From Planctomycetota bacterium (GTDB lineage Bacteria > Planctomycetota > UBA1135 > GCA-002748355): a DNA stretch of 64,000 nt. Both the position numbers and the translations under genes were made by a program. The stretch spans positions 62,001 to 126,000 of the forward strand of contig JACKHW010000005.1 of assembly GCA_020638795.1 (NCBI GenBank). Reading direction: 5' to 3'. Below the pieces are notes generated by a model, which saw nothing but the letters and a program-made list of their open reading frames with translations, did not search any database and was not told the DNA's origin. The first letter of the stretch is position 1. Each line of letters begins with the position of its first letter. Below, in pieces: positions 1-8,816 of this stretch.

Positions 1-881
1 GTCGTGAACGGCGCCTGCGGACGCTCCGTGAACGGTTTCTCCTCGACCGCCGCGACGCGCGGATCGGCGTTCTCGATGCGTGCGAGCAGATCGCGCGCGG
101 CCTTCTCGTCGAGCAGGACGGGCGCCTGACCGTCCACTTCCTTGAGTTTGCCGGTCGTCGGTTCGAAGTCCTTGCCGGTCGCGATCCGTCGCCCGGCAAC
201 CTTGGTCAGCGTCGCGTCGAAGGGCTTCGCGTCGGGATCATGCGGCGCCGAGAACGACCCGACGAGATCCCAGAACGTCGCCTTGCGGAACGCCATCCGC
301 GCGCGCTCACGTTCGACGATCAGGCGCACCGCGACGCTCTGCACGCGGCCGGCCGAGAGGCGCGGCTTCACCTTCTTCCACAGGAGCGGGGACACCTCGT
401 AGCCGTAGAGCCGGTCGAGGATGCGCCGCGTCTCCTGCGCGCGCACGAGATCCTCGTCGATGTCACGCACGGTATCGAGCGCGTCGTGGATCGCCTTCTT
501 CGTGATCTCGTGGAAGACGAGCCGCTTGTACGGAACGTTCGGTCGCAACACCTCCTTGAGGTGCCACGAGATCGACTCTCCCTCGCGGTCCTCGTCGGTC
601 GCGAGGTAGAGGCTGTCGCTGTCGGCGAGCAGGGCCTTGAGCTTCTTGATCTGGTCCTTCTTGCTCGAAGGCACGACGTAGAGTGGCTCGAAGTCGTTCT
701 CGATGTTGACGCCGAGACGTGCCCAGGGCTCTTTCTTGTACTTCGCGGGGATCTCGGAAGCCGACTCGGGCAGATCCCGGATGTGTCCAATGCTCGCTTC
801 GACGTGATAGCCGTCACCCAGGAAGCGCGCGAGCGTGCGCGCCTTGGCGGGTGATTCGACGATGACCAGGGCTTTGGGCAT
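1..881 (-). CDS. topA: DNA topoisomerase I, N-terminal part
   Basis: Type IA topoisomerase that relaxes negatively supercoiled DNA by single-strand passage. About 293 N-terminal residues lie in the window; the rest, including the catalytic tyrosine region and zinc ribbons, runs off the left edge. The start MPKALVIVESPAKART is the classic TopA N-terminus. The Toprim acidic motif is visible as DEDREGESISWH, and the helix following it (ETRRILDRLYGYEVSP) and SAGRVQSVAVRLIVERE are family hallmarks. ATG at 879-881. The gene stands alone, about 145 bp from the flippase gene that is read in the same direction. Identification is secure. Confidence 0.95.
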   Translation of the reverse strand, partial: MPKALVIVESPAKARTLARFLGDGYHVEASIGHIRDLPESASEIPAKYKKEPWARLGVNIENDFEPLYVVPSSKKDQIKKLKALLADSDSLYLATDEDREGESISWHLKEVLRPNVPYKRLVFHEITKKAIHDALDTVRDIDEDLVRAQETRRILDRLYGYEVSPLLWKKVKPRLSAGRVQSVAVRLIVERERARMAFRKATFWDLVGSFSAPHDPDAKPFDATLTKVAGRRIATGKDFEPTTGKLKEVDGQAPVLLDEKAARDLLARIENADPRVAAVEEKPFTERPQAPFT

Positions 882-1025
882 GTGTGCGACGACAGGAGGG
901 TTCTCGATAGGCGCGGCGTCTCCGAGCGACCCGCATCGGGTCACGCCGGGGAGCGAAGGCGGCCGATGGTAGGAAGGAGCGTCGCGCGATTGCAAGGCAG
1001 CGTCCGTCGACACTCCTGGCGAACT

Positions 1026-2471
1026 TCACTGGATCGACCGACGATCGCTCCCCGCCCGGCCTGGTTCCTTGGGTGACGAAGTGCCCGATGGAGCCGCGTT
1101 TTTATGCGGCGTGCGAGGCAGGATGCCGCGGTAGTGCGCGAAATCGCCGGGTCGGACGAGCAGAACATCGAGCAAACGAACGCGCGTCGAGCGCAGATAC
1201 ACGCCGATCGTCAGGACCGCCCCCACGAGGTAGGCGACACTCGAGGCCATGGCGGCGCCACGCGCCCCGTGCGCCGGGATCCACGCGAAGTCGAGACCGA
1301 CGAGAGTCACGAAGACAGCCGATGTCGCGAAGTTGCACGACGCGAGATGATGCCTCGCCATCAGGTCCGACTGGAGCACCTTGGCCACGGTGTAGAAGAC
1401 GGTCCCGGGTAGTAGCCAGAAGAGCGCGGGAGTCAGTCCTGCAGCCCACGTCGTGATCCACGATTCTCCGAGCAGGAGTTGCAGCGCAGGAGCATGGGCG
1501 AACCAGATCGCGATAGCGCCGAGGACGGCGACGAAGAGGCTGTTGCGCGCGACCACGGGCGTGAACTCGCTCGCGTCGTCCTCGTCCATGCCTGCGACTT
1601 TCGCGAAGAGCACGTCCCGCAGCGCTTCGGGGAAATGCCAGATCAACTCGGCAAGCGTCATCGCATAGGCGTAGAACGCGGCTTCGCGTTGCATCGCGGC
1701 GAGCCGCTCGTTCTCCGGTAGAACCGCCGCGACGACGTAGAGCCCCCCGAGCAGGTAGAGGTCGATGCGGTGATTGAGCGCCGTCAGCGTCGCGTGCACG
1801 TTGGCGCGCCATCCGAAGCCGAGTGCCTTGCGCAAGAACGGGCGGTCGAACCCCGGCGTCATTCTGACGATGCGCCTCATCGCGATCACGACCCCGATCG
1901 CGACGAGGACGCCGGGCACGAACCTCGCGTACGCAGCAGCGTGATACGCGTCGCGTTCCGTCACGACGAAGTAGAGCACCAAGAACAGCGGCAAGAAGCA
2001 CAAGCTCGGCACGAGTCGCGTGACGTTGAACGCCACGATGCTGCCGGTGGCGAGCTGGAGGTAGTTGCGATACATCGTGACGAGCAAGAAGACCGGCAGC
2101 ACGAGCATCGGCGTGAGCATCGTCCACGGCGGGAGTTCGGCACCGGGGGTCGTGCGTACCCAGATCTCGAGCACGACGCGCAACACGACCGCGAGCAACG
2201 CTCCCCACACGATCGCCACGGTCATCGAACTGCGTCCGGCGATGTCGGCCGTCACTTCCTTGCGCTGCACGAAGTAGACGCAGGACGCCGCGAGCCCGAG
2301 ATTCCCAACTGCAACCATGATCGCGGGGAGATTGAGCAGCAGCAGCACTCCACCGGCTGCCTCGGCGTCGTCACCGAGTAGCCACCAGATCACGAACCCC
2401 GCGCCCTTGTCGATCGCGAGGATCAGGACCTGGAAGGCCAGCGTGATCAGGAAGGACGTCTTGAAGCGCAA
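1026..2471 (-). CDS. Polysaccharide flippase-like membrane protein (MOP/MVF superfamily)
   Basis: A 481-residue protein with about twelve hydrophobic segments spread over residues 8-445, then a basic hydrophilic tail. The size, the paired helices and the basic cytoplasmic loops resemble Wzx-type flippases of the MOP exporter superfamily, which move lipid-linked oligosaccharides across the membrane. No specific substrate can be read from the sequence. A sugar transferase gene lies about 1.1 kb away at 3599 on the other strand, which fits an envelope-polysaccharide role but is only context. The start ATG at 2471 opens with a short basic segment before the first helix, as expected. Confidence 0.7.
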   Translation of the reverse strand: MRFKTSFLITLAFQVLILAIDKGAGFVIWWLLGDDAEAAGGVLLLLNLPAIMVAVGNLGLAASCVYFVQRKEVTADIAGRSSMTVAIVWGALLAVVLRVVLEIWVRTTPGAELPPWTMLTPMLVLPVFLLVTMYRNYLQLATGSIVAFNVTRLVPSLCFLPLFLVLYFVVTERDAYHAAAYARFVPGVLVAIGVVIAMRRIVRMTPGFDRPFLRKALGFGWRANVHATLTALNHRIDLYLLGGLYVVAAVLPENERLAAMQREAAFYAYAMTLAELIWHFPEALRDVLFAKVAGMDEDDASEFTPVVARNSLFVAVLGAIAIWFAHAPALQLLLGESWITTWAAGLTPALFWLLPGTVFYTVAKVLQSDLMARHHLASCNFATSAVFVTLVGLDFAWIPAHGARGAAMASSVAYLVGAVLTIGVYLRSTRVRLLDVLLVRPGDFAHYRGILPRTPHKNAAPSGTSSPKEPGRAGSDRRSIQ

Positions 2472-2527
2472 GGCCTATGAGTTTGGCCGATGCCTGCACG
2501 CGGGGCGAGTGTTCCGCCCGCGGCGTG

Positions 2528-3409
2528 CTACCAGGGCAAGCCGTTTTCGGCGAAGTCGGTCTCCGCGCGCTGCACGATCTCTTCGAGCTTCTCCTCTTCG
2601 AGTTCGAGGATCTCGAGGAGTGAGGGCACGACTTCGTGCACGGGCAGACCAGGGACAGCAGGCCGTCCCGCTCCCGCCGCCAGTCGGTCCGCAAGGCAGA
2701 CGAGCGACGACAATGCACGGTGGAACGGATCGTTGTCCGGCGTCTCGTGGTACCGGATCGCGATCGTGAGGTCCTCGGGGAGGAACCATTTGATCGCGAG
2801 CACCGAACCCACGTCACCATGTGTGTAGCCGAGTTGCTCGAGCTCGAGATCGGCGACGGGCACGCCCTCCTGCGCGCTTCGCTTCAGGATCTCCGAGTAG
2901 GCCTCGGGAGCCGAGTCGCAGAGGATGATCGTTCCGATGTCGTGCAGCAAACCGCAGATGTAGAGGTCCTCGGGGTGCACACCTTGAAAAATCGAACTCT
3001 CGGCACCGATCGCGCGCGCGAGCGACGCGGTAAAGATCGAGTGACGCCAGAACGCGCTCGGATCGAAGCGCTCGATCTTCGAGCTGCGATCCTTGTCGCC
3101 GAACGCCGAGAAGATCGCCGCCTTGAGGGCGACCTTCTTGGTCATGTTGAAGCCCATGATCGACACGGCGAGATTGACCGAGCTGACTCGGACCTGGAGA
3201 CCGTAGTAGGCCGAATTGACGATGCGCAGGATGTTCGTCGAAATGGACGGGTCGAGCGCGATGACCTGGGCAACGTCCTCGGCCGACGAATCCGGATCAT
3301 CCATGACCGCCTGCAACTTGACGAGAACGTCCGGCAGCGTCGGCAGCTCGCAGGTGCGGTTGATCAGGTCGAGAATGCTCGGCGCTACGGCTGTCTCCGC
3401 GGAACTCAT
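2528..3409 (-). CDS. HDOD domain-containing signalling protein
   Basis: A 293-residue protein with an HDOD (HD-related output) domain over roughly residues 15-215. Hallmarks are the N-terminal LPTLPDVLVKLQAVMDDP stretch, ALDPSISTNILRIVNSAYYG, and a retained HD pair in ICGLLHDIGTIIL. HDOD proteins act in bacterial signal transduction and cell-behaviour control; most lack proven hydrolase activity. The C-terminal 60 residues are acidic and helical. I chose ATG 3409 because the domain begins soon after it, although the frame stays open upstream for over 200 codons without family resemblance. Its stop is 56 bp past the flippase start and both genes are read in the same direction. Confidence 0.85.
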   Translation of the reverse strand: MSSAETAVAPSILDLINRTCELPTLPDVLVKLQAVMDDPDSSAEDVAQVIALDPSISTNILRIVNSAYYGLQVRVSSVNLAVSIMGFNMTKKVALKAAIFSAFGDKDRSSKIERFDPSAFWRHSIFTASLARAIGAESSIFQGVHPEDLYICGLLHDIGTIILCDSAPEAYSEILKRSAQEGVPVADLELEQLGYTHGDVGSVLAIKWFLPEDLTIAIRYHETPDNDPFHRALSSLVCLADRLAAGAGRPAVPGLPVHEVVPSLLEILELEEEKLEEIVQRAETDFAENGLPW

Positions 3410-3598
3410 GCGTTCATGTCCTCGACGTCCACCTTCGTCCCCCCGCCCGGTGGGCGGCACCAGGGCTCCACGAGGTTCTTTTCGACAAGTCACCGCACAT
3501 TCTGAAACACCCCGTCCGGGCGCCTCCGTAGGTGCGGACCTGTGGCAGGCGGCCGCGGTTCCATTTGGGCCACCGAGCGTCCATCGTGGTCGGCAACC

Positions 3599-4813
3599 AT
3601 GACGAGCCGAACTCGCGAGATTCTCTTCCTCGCACAGCGCGTGCCGTTCCCACCCGATCGGGGCGACCGCATCACGACCTGGAACCTGCTGCGCCGTTTT
3701 CTCGAGGACGGGCACCGGGTCCGCGTCGGGTGCTTCCTCGAGGCGCCCGAAGATGCGGCCAACGCGGCAGCATTGCGGGAACGAGGCTGCGAGGTCTTCG
3801 CGTTCCGGATCCGCGACAAGCTGCGTCGGCTCAAGTCGCTGCCCGCCCTCCTGGGGACGAAGCCGCTGACACTCCCGTATTTCCGCCACGGTGGTCTCCG
3901 GGCTGCGCTCCGCGCGAGCCTCGCCGAACGACCCGCCGATTGCGCCTACGCCTACTCGTCCTCGATGGGGCTCTACTTCCTCGATCTCGAGCGCGAGCTC
4001 GCCGGCGCCCGCAAGATCGCGCATTTCGCCGAGCTCGACTCGGACAAGTGGGCTCAATACGCGGCGACCCTGGGCTTCCCGGGCAAGCTGGTCTATGGCC
4101 GCGAGGCGCGAACGCTGCTCGAGTGGGAGCGCAAGCTCGCTGCCGTCGCCGACCTCAACATCCTCGTCTCACGCGTCGAGGAACAGATCTTCGAAGAGCG
4201 CATCCCCGGCCGCCCAACGTTCGTCCTGCCCAACGGGGTCGATCTCGAGCACTTCCATCCGGATCCCCAGGTCGCCAAGGTGCCGCGCAGCGTCGTGTTC
4301 ACCGGGGTCATGAACTACCACCCCAACGTCGACGGCATGCTCCACTTCGTCGAGGTGTGCTGGCCGAAGATCCGCGCGCGGCACGGGGATGCCGGGTGCT
4401 TCATCGTCGGGAGTCGGCCCACACCCGAGATCGAGGCACTCGGCGGCAAGGATGGCATCACGGTGACGGGCCGCGTGCCCGAAACCGTGCCGTGGATGCA
4501 GAAGGCGAGCGTCGGCATCGCACCGCTACGGATCGCGCGTGGGATCCAGAACAAGGTGCTCGAAGCGATGGCTTGCGGGCTTCCGGTCGTCACGAGTCCA
4601 CTCGCCGCGGGCGGGATCGACGCGACGGATGGCGAGCACTTCATGATTGCACGGGATGACGCGCAGACGACGGCGGCGATTCTCGAGCTCTTCGAAGTCG
4701 AAGCGCGGGCTCGCGCGCTCGGTGCGGCAGCTCGCGCGCGCATGGAAGAACGCTACGGTTGGAAGGCGGTGCTCGATCAGCTCGATACGATCTGCGGTTT
4801 CGAGGAAGCATGA
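3599..4813 (+). CDS. Sugar transferase, TIGR03087 (PEP-CTERM/EpsH1-associated) type
   Basis: A GT-B fold glycosyltransferase of about 404 residues. The N-terminus ILFLAQRVPFPPDRGDRITTWNLL matches the conserved opening of the TIGR03087 sugar transferases, which act in extracellular polysaccharide synthesis. The C-terminal nucleotide-sugar domain shows VLPNGVDLEHF, VFTGVMNYHPNVDG and the EAMACGLPVV signature with the preceding RGIQNKVLE. ATG 3599 is preferred because the family motif starts seven residues later, although the frame is open from about 3542. Its stop codon overlaps the next start (ATGA, 4810-4813), so it is probably translationally coupled to the NnrS gene. Confidence 0.85.
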   Translation: MTSRTREILFLAQRVPFPPDRGDRITTWNLLRRFLEDGHRVRVGCFLEAPEDAANAAALRERGCEVFAFRIRDKLRRLKSLPALLGTKPLTLPYFRHGGLRAALRASLAERPADCAYAYSSSMGLYFLDLERELAGARKIAHFAELDSDKWAQYAATLGFPGKLVYGREARTLLEWERKLAAVADLNILVSRVEEQIFEERIPGRPTFVLPNGVDLEHFHPDPQVAKVPRSVVFTGVMNYHPNVDGMLHFVEVCWPKIRARHGDAGCFIVGSRPTPEIEALGGKDGITVTGRVPETVPWMQKASVGIAPLRIARGIQNKVLEAMACGLPVVTSPLAAGGIDATDGEHFMIARDDAQTTAAILELFEVEARARALGAAARARMEERYGWKAVLDQLDTICGFEEA

Positions 4814-5991
4814 GCATGGAAACATCGCGCACGCAGATCTGGTTGCAGTCGCTTCCCGAGCGGCCGTACCGACTCTTCGTGCCGCTCGGCATCGCCCTCG
4901 CATGGGGCGGGCTCTTCCACTGGATCCTGTTCTCGCTCTCGCTGACGGAAGCGTACCGATCCGTCTTCCACAGCATCGCGCAGATCGAAGGGTTCTTGAC
5001 GTGCTTCGCGCTCGCGTTCCTCTTCACCGCATTGCCACGGCGCACACAGTCGGCACCGCCGACGCGTTTCGAACTCGCTGTCGGTGCACTAGCACCGGTA
5101 CTCACGACCATACTCGCGTGGCCCGAATTCTTCGCAGCCTCGCAGATACCGTGGATCGTTCTCGCGATCGTGCTGTTGCGGTTCACGCTACGTCGCTTCC
5201 GTGCGAAACACGCAGGACGAAGGCCACCGGCAGCGTTCGCTGCATTCCCGATCGCGATCGTCGTCGCTCTCGCCGGCATCGTGACGATCGCGCTCTACGG
5301 CGCGCTCCACCTCGACTTCAGCATCCATCAGCTCGGTCGCTCGATGTTACTGCAAGACGTCTTCCTGCTGTTCATCATCGGTGCCGCGAGTCTGGCGATT
5401 CCGCAGATCACCCGCGGCGAGTCCGTGCCGGATCTCGCCATCGGGGAACCACGAGCGGTGCTGCCCTTCGTCGTCGCCGCGATCGCACTCGTCGTCTCCT
5501 CCGTCATCGAGATGCGTGGGCTCGCCGCGATCGCGGACTTCATGCGCGGCGCGATCATGCTCGCGATGCTGCTCCGACATGCGCACATCCACCGCCTGCC
5601 GACGGAAAATGGGCTGACGCGCTGGTTGCTTTACATCGCGGTCTGGCTCGTGCCGATCGGCTACGCACTCGCGGCCCTCGCACCCGATCACGCCCAACTC
5701 GGCCTGCACGTGGTGTTTCTCGGAGGTTTCGGGCTCATGGTGCTCGCGACCGGCACGCACGTGACGTTCGCACACGAGGGTCGACAAGACCTCGCCCACG
5801 GCTATCCGTGGCAAGTCGTGCTGATGGCCCTGTTCGTTGGACTCGCCATCGTCGCCCGATCCTGCGTCGTGCTCGATCCTCGGCACGGAAAACTGTGGAT
5901 CGGAGCGGCCGCGCTGCTGTTCTTGCTCGCGACCCTCTGCTGCGGTGCCGCAGTCGCACGCGCGCGCCTGCGCACGACCTTCGACGTCTGA
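4810..5991 (+). CDS. nnrS: NnrS family membrane protein
   Basis: A 393-residue polytopic membrane protein with about twelve transmembrane segments. The overall pattern fits the NnrS family, haem- and copper-containing inner-membrane proteins linked to nitric-oxide tolerance. Features include the N-terminal YRLFVPLGIALAWGGLFHW, internal GFLTCFALAFLFTALPRR, and the late segment GLMVLATGTHVTFAHEGR, where NnrS proteins carry conserved His residues. It starts by an ATGA overlap with the upstream sugar transferase, an unusual partner. No denitrification genes are in the window, so its role here is inferred from the family only. Confidence 0.8.
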   Translation: MSMETSRTQIWLQSLPERPYRLFVPLGIALAWGGLFHWILFSLSLTEAYRSVFHSIAQIEGFLTCFALAFLFTALPRRTQSAPPTRFELAVGALAPVLTTILAWPEFFAASQIPWIVLAIVLLRFTLRRFRAKHAGRRPPAAFAAFPIAIVVALAGIVTIALYGALHLDFSIHQLGRSMLLQDVFLLFIIGAASLAIPQITRGESVPDLAIGEPRAVLPFVVAAIALVVSSVIEMRGLAAIADFMRGAIMLAMLLRHAHIHRLPTENGLTRWLLYIAVWLVPIGYALAALAPDHAQLGLHVVFLGGFGLMVLATGTHVTFAHEGRQDLAHGYPWQVVLMALFVGLAIVARSCVVLDPRHGKLWIGAAALLFLLATLCCGAAVARARLRTTFDV

Positions 5992-6069
5992 TCGGAGCGC
6001 GAGCTCGAACAGTTCGGCCGAAAATCCGGGTGCTCCCGCGGGAGGCGAGTATGCGTGGTTGCGCGAGGG

Positions 6070-7239
6070 TCAGTGCAGGATCGACGTGCTGGCGTTGCCC
6101 AGGCGCAGCGCATTGGTCGACGGGTTCCACCCCAGCACTTGCCATTGGGCGACACTCCCACGCAGCGCGGGCACGCCGGGAACCATCACCGAATGCCGGA
6201 CCACAGCTCCGGCACCCGACAAGAGCAAGATCGGGTTCACGATGTCGATGTCACCGATCGGCGTAGCGATCGGGTTTGCAGGAATCGCACCGATCATCAC
6301 GAAGTGCAGCGTGCGCGCGACGTAGCCGACGTCGATCGTCATCGTCGTACCGAGCTTTGCTGGCGACGCGACGAGCGTTGGGTCGGTGCGGCGCACGATC
6401 GGTCCCATCCAATCGATCGCCACAGCCGCATTTCCTGTCACGACGATGCGCGGATCGATGACGAGTTCGTTGCCATGTGGAGCAATCGCTTGGATCGCGG
6501 AGATCGGCAACGCTCCGATTCCGGCGATGATCGAGTTCGATGCGTCTCCGCGAACCACGAGACGCGCTTGCCCGGTGGCTTCGATGGCAGCACTGGGCTT
6601 GTCCTGAGCCGTGGCCGCATCGGCACCACGAACCGAGCACTTGCAGAGATAGAGCGAATGGCCGGTCGAAGCACTGAGGCGAATCGCCGGGCGCTGCACG
6701 AACTTCGCTGCCGCATCGGTCACCCCCGTGAACGTCGAATCCGTCGCGATCCCGGTCGTCCCGCTCTGGAACATGATCGTCCCTTGGAACGAACACCGTT
6801 CGATGCGAACCACGTTCGCGTGTGTGAAGTCACAGAGGCGCATTTGCCCCTTCATCGTGACGCCATCGAACACAATCGTGCCCGCGCTACCGATGATCGC
6901 GATCTGCGAACTGAAGGTCGCATCGAACTCGAGCCCACGAACGATCGTCGTCGAGCCCGCTGGAAGATCGGAAAGGATCGCACTCTGCATCGTGCCCGTC
7001 GCGACGCGAGCGCCGGGTTCCGCCAGCAGGCTGATCGCTTTCGTGCGTAGACGGAAGCCCGAGTAGGCGCCTGCACGAACGAGAATCGTATCGCCCGTGC
7101 TCGATGCGTCGATTGCCGGCTGGATGTCGGTGAAGACTTGGCTCCCCCCTTTCGCATCGACGATGCGAGTCACCTGTGCCGTGGCCGGAAATGTGAAAAG
7201 CACCGCAGTGATCGCGACACGAAACAGCCCTTCTTGCAT
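6070..7239 (-). CDS. Exported right-handed beta-helix protein with lineage-type C-terminal domain
   Basis: A 389-residue protein with an N-terminal signal peptide (ATG 7239; VAITAVLFTFPATA). It is followed by a pectate-lyase-like parallel beta-helix opening FTDIQPAIDASSTGDTILV, a motif common in planctomycete surface proteins, then by repeated short strands. The last 95 or so residues form a separate domain ending VPGVPALRG...QVLGWNPSTNALRL. That end aligns with the C-termini of the PD40 protein (15673-17634) and the subtilase (44946-47753). No catalytic function can be read. The start is fixed by the signal peptide; the frame is open further upstream. It is convergent with NnrS. Confidence 0.75.
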   Translation of the reverse strand: MQEGLFRVAITAVLFTFPATAQVTRIVDAKGGSQVFTDIQPAIDASSTGDTILVRAGAYSGFRLRTKAISLLAEPGARVATGTMQSAILSDLPAGSTTIVRGLEFDATFSSQIAIIGSAGTIVFDGVTMKGQMRLCDFTHANVVRIERCSFQGTIMFQSGTTGIATDSTFTGVTDAAAKFVQRPAIRLSASTGHSLYLCKCSVRGADAATAQDKPSAAIEATGQARLVVRGDASNSIIAGIGALPISAIQAIAPHGNELVIDPRIVVTGNAAVAIDWMGPIVRRTDPTLVASPAKLGTTMTIDVGYVARTLHFVMIGAIPANPIATPIGDIDIVNPILLLSGAGAVVRHSVMVPGVPALRGSVAQWQVLGWNPSTNALRLGNASTSILH

Positions 7240-7302
7240 GGAAACCTCGTTCGTTCCCAGCGAGTCTACAGCAGCTGGTGGACCGAACGAACCGGACGGC
7301 CC

Positions 7303-7324
7303 ACGAACGAAACGAAACGAAACG
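7303..7324. repeat. ACGAA pentanucleotide tract upstream of the beta-helix gene
   Basis: Four to five imperfect copies of a GAAAC/ACGAA pentamer lie between the start of the beta-helix gene (7239) and the end of queD (7338). The tract sits about 65-85 bp upstream of the beta-helix start codon, where a promoter would be expected. Pentamer tracts can vary in copy number, but nothing here shows that this one does. Confidence 0.5.
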
Positions 7325-7337
7325 CTGATCGATTCGC

Positions 7338-7694
7338 TCAGTACGTTTCGCGCAGCGTCGCCGAACTCGTCGGCGTCTCCCAGCACTTGATCTCGTAGAG
7401 CGGGAGGTCGGCGAGCCGCTCCCACGCCCAGACGCAGATCATCTCGGCGCTCGGGTGCTCGAGGAAGTCGTTGACGTAGCTGTGATCGAGGATGTCGATC
7501 ACACGCGTATTCACGATCTCCTTCAACCTCAAGAAGTCGAAGGCGAGACCGTCGTTGGGATTGACGTCGGCCTTGATCGTGACGTGCAGCTTGAAGGTGT
7601 GACCGTGCAGCTTCTCGCAGCGTCCCTTGTAGTTGGGAAGCTGATGCGCCGCATCGAAGACGAACTCCTTCGTGATCAGAACGGTGTGCGTCAT
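7338..7694 (-). CDS. queD: 6-carboxytetrahydropterin synthase / PTPS family
   Basis: A 118-residue enzyme of the 6-pyruvoyltetrahydropterin synthase family, most likely QueD. QueD converts 7,8-dihydroneopterin triphosphate to 6-carboxytetrahydropterin in queuosine (7-deazaguanine) synthesis. Zinc ligands are His17, His30 and His32 (DAAHQL, HGHTF). Cys26 in GRCEKLHGH is the catalytic cysteine, four residues before the HGH, which is the spacing of the QueD class. DHSYVNDF and a PSAEMICVWAWERL helix complete the fold. Length equals the usual family length. It follows ispG with an 8-bp gap and is probably co-transcribed. Confidence 0.9.
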   Translation of the reverse strand: MTHTVLITKEFVFDAAHQLPNYKGRCEKLHGHTFKLHVTIKADVNPNDGLAFDFLRLKEIVNTRVIDILDHSYVNDFLEHPSAEMICVWAWERLADLPLYEIKCWETPTSSATLRETY

Positions 7695-7702
7695 GCGCTT
7701 CT

Positions 7703-8794
7703 TCAGACAGCTCCGGCGGCGCGCTCTTCTTCGAGGAAGCGCTCGACTTCTTCCTTGAGTGCGGACAGGAGTTCGGCTTCGGGGCACTTCCTCACTTGGA
7801 CGCCGCGTCGATAGATGAACCCGATCTGGCGACCACCCGCGACTCCGATGTCGGCTTCGCGTGCTTCCCCCGGTCCGTTGACCGGACAACCGAGCACCGT
7901 GATCCGGATCGGGGTCTGCCCGAGTGTCTTCGCGTATTCCTCGACTTCCTTCACGAGAGGGAACAGGTCGATCTCGATACGACCACACGACGGACATGCG
8001 ACGACCTCGGGGTCGAGCACTCGACGCCCGGTCGCCTTGAGGATGTCGAAGCCGGCCTTGACCTCGAGCGTGCTATCGCCGGTGAGCGACACGCGGATCG
8101 TGTCCCCGATACCGTCGAGAAGCAGACCGCCGAGCCCCGCCGCCGTCTTGAGTTGCCCGTAGGGCGGCTGCCCCGCCTCGGTGATGCCGAGGTGCAACGG
8201 ATACGGGATGCGTTCCGACGCGAGTCGATACGCGCGCAGCGCAGCGAGCGTGTCCGTCGACTTGAGCGACAGGACGATGTCGTGGAAGTCCATGTCCTCG
8301 AGGATGCCGATGTGCTTGAGCGCGCTGTCGACCATCGCCTGCGGTGTCGGCGAACCGTGCTTCTCGAGGAACTCCTTCTCGACCGATCCCGAGTTGACAC
8401 CGATTCGAATCGGAACCGCGCGCTCCTTCGCCATCTCGACGACGCGTTCGACGCGCTTGCGCTGGCTGATGTTGCCGGGGTTGAGTCGAATCTTGTCGAC
8501 ACCGGCCTCGAGCGCGAGGATCGCCATTCGCGAGTCGAAGTGGATGTCGGCGACGAGCGGGACGGTCATCTCGCGCTTCAAGATCGGCAGCGCTTCGGCA
8601 CTCTTCTCGAATGGAACCGCGACGCGAATGATCTCGACGCCGGCTTCTTCGAGCGCGTGGATCTCGGCGAGCGTCGCGTCGACGTCCTCGGTGCGTGTCG
8701 TCGTCATCGACTGCACGGCGATTGGATGGTCTCCCCCGATGGTCACGCTGCCGATACGGACTTCGCGGGCTGGCCGCCGCTGAACGATTTCCAA
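7703..8794 (-). CDS. ispG: (E)-4-hydroxy-3-methylbut-2-enyl-diphosphate synthase
   Basis: The penultimate enzyme of the MEP isoprenoid pathway, a [4Fe-4S] protein. Landmarks are IAVQSMTTTRTEDVDATLAEI near the N-terminus, ADIHFDSRMA, RLNPGNIS, GVNSGSVEKE, and the cluster motifs CPSCGR and GCPVNGPGEA. The length is that of the short bacterial form without the extra plant-type domain. I prefer the TTG at 8792-8794: a GGAG lies six bases upstream, and the homology begins a few residues later. A GTG at 8860 would overlap the divergent ABC gene. dxs and ispA of the same pathway lie at 48-51 kb. Confidence 0.93.
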   Translation of the reverse strand: MEIVQRRPAREVRIGSVTIGGDHPIAVQSMTTTRTEDVDATLAEIHALEEAGVEIIRVAVPFEKSAEALPILKREMTVPLVADIHFDSRMAILALEAGVDKIRLNPGNISQRKRVERVVEMAKERAVPIRIGVNSGSVEKEFLEKHGSPTPQAMVDSALKHIGILEDMDFHDIVLSLKSTDTLAALRAYRLASERIPYPLHLGITEAGQPPYGQLKTAAGLGGLLLDGIGDTIRVSLTGDSTLEVKAGFDILKATGRRVLDPEVVACPSCGRIEIDLFPLVKEVEEYAKTLGQTPIRITVLGCPVNGPGEAREADIGVAGGRQIGFIYRRGVQVRKCPEAELLSALKEEVERFLEEERAAGAV

Positions 8795-8816
8795 TGACTG
8801 CTCCGGGCTCTTTGCC

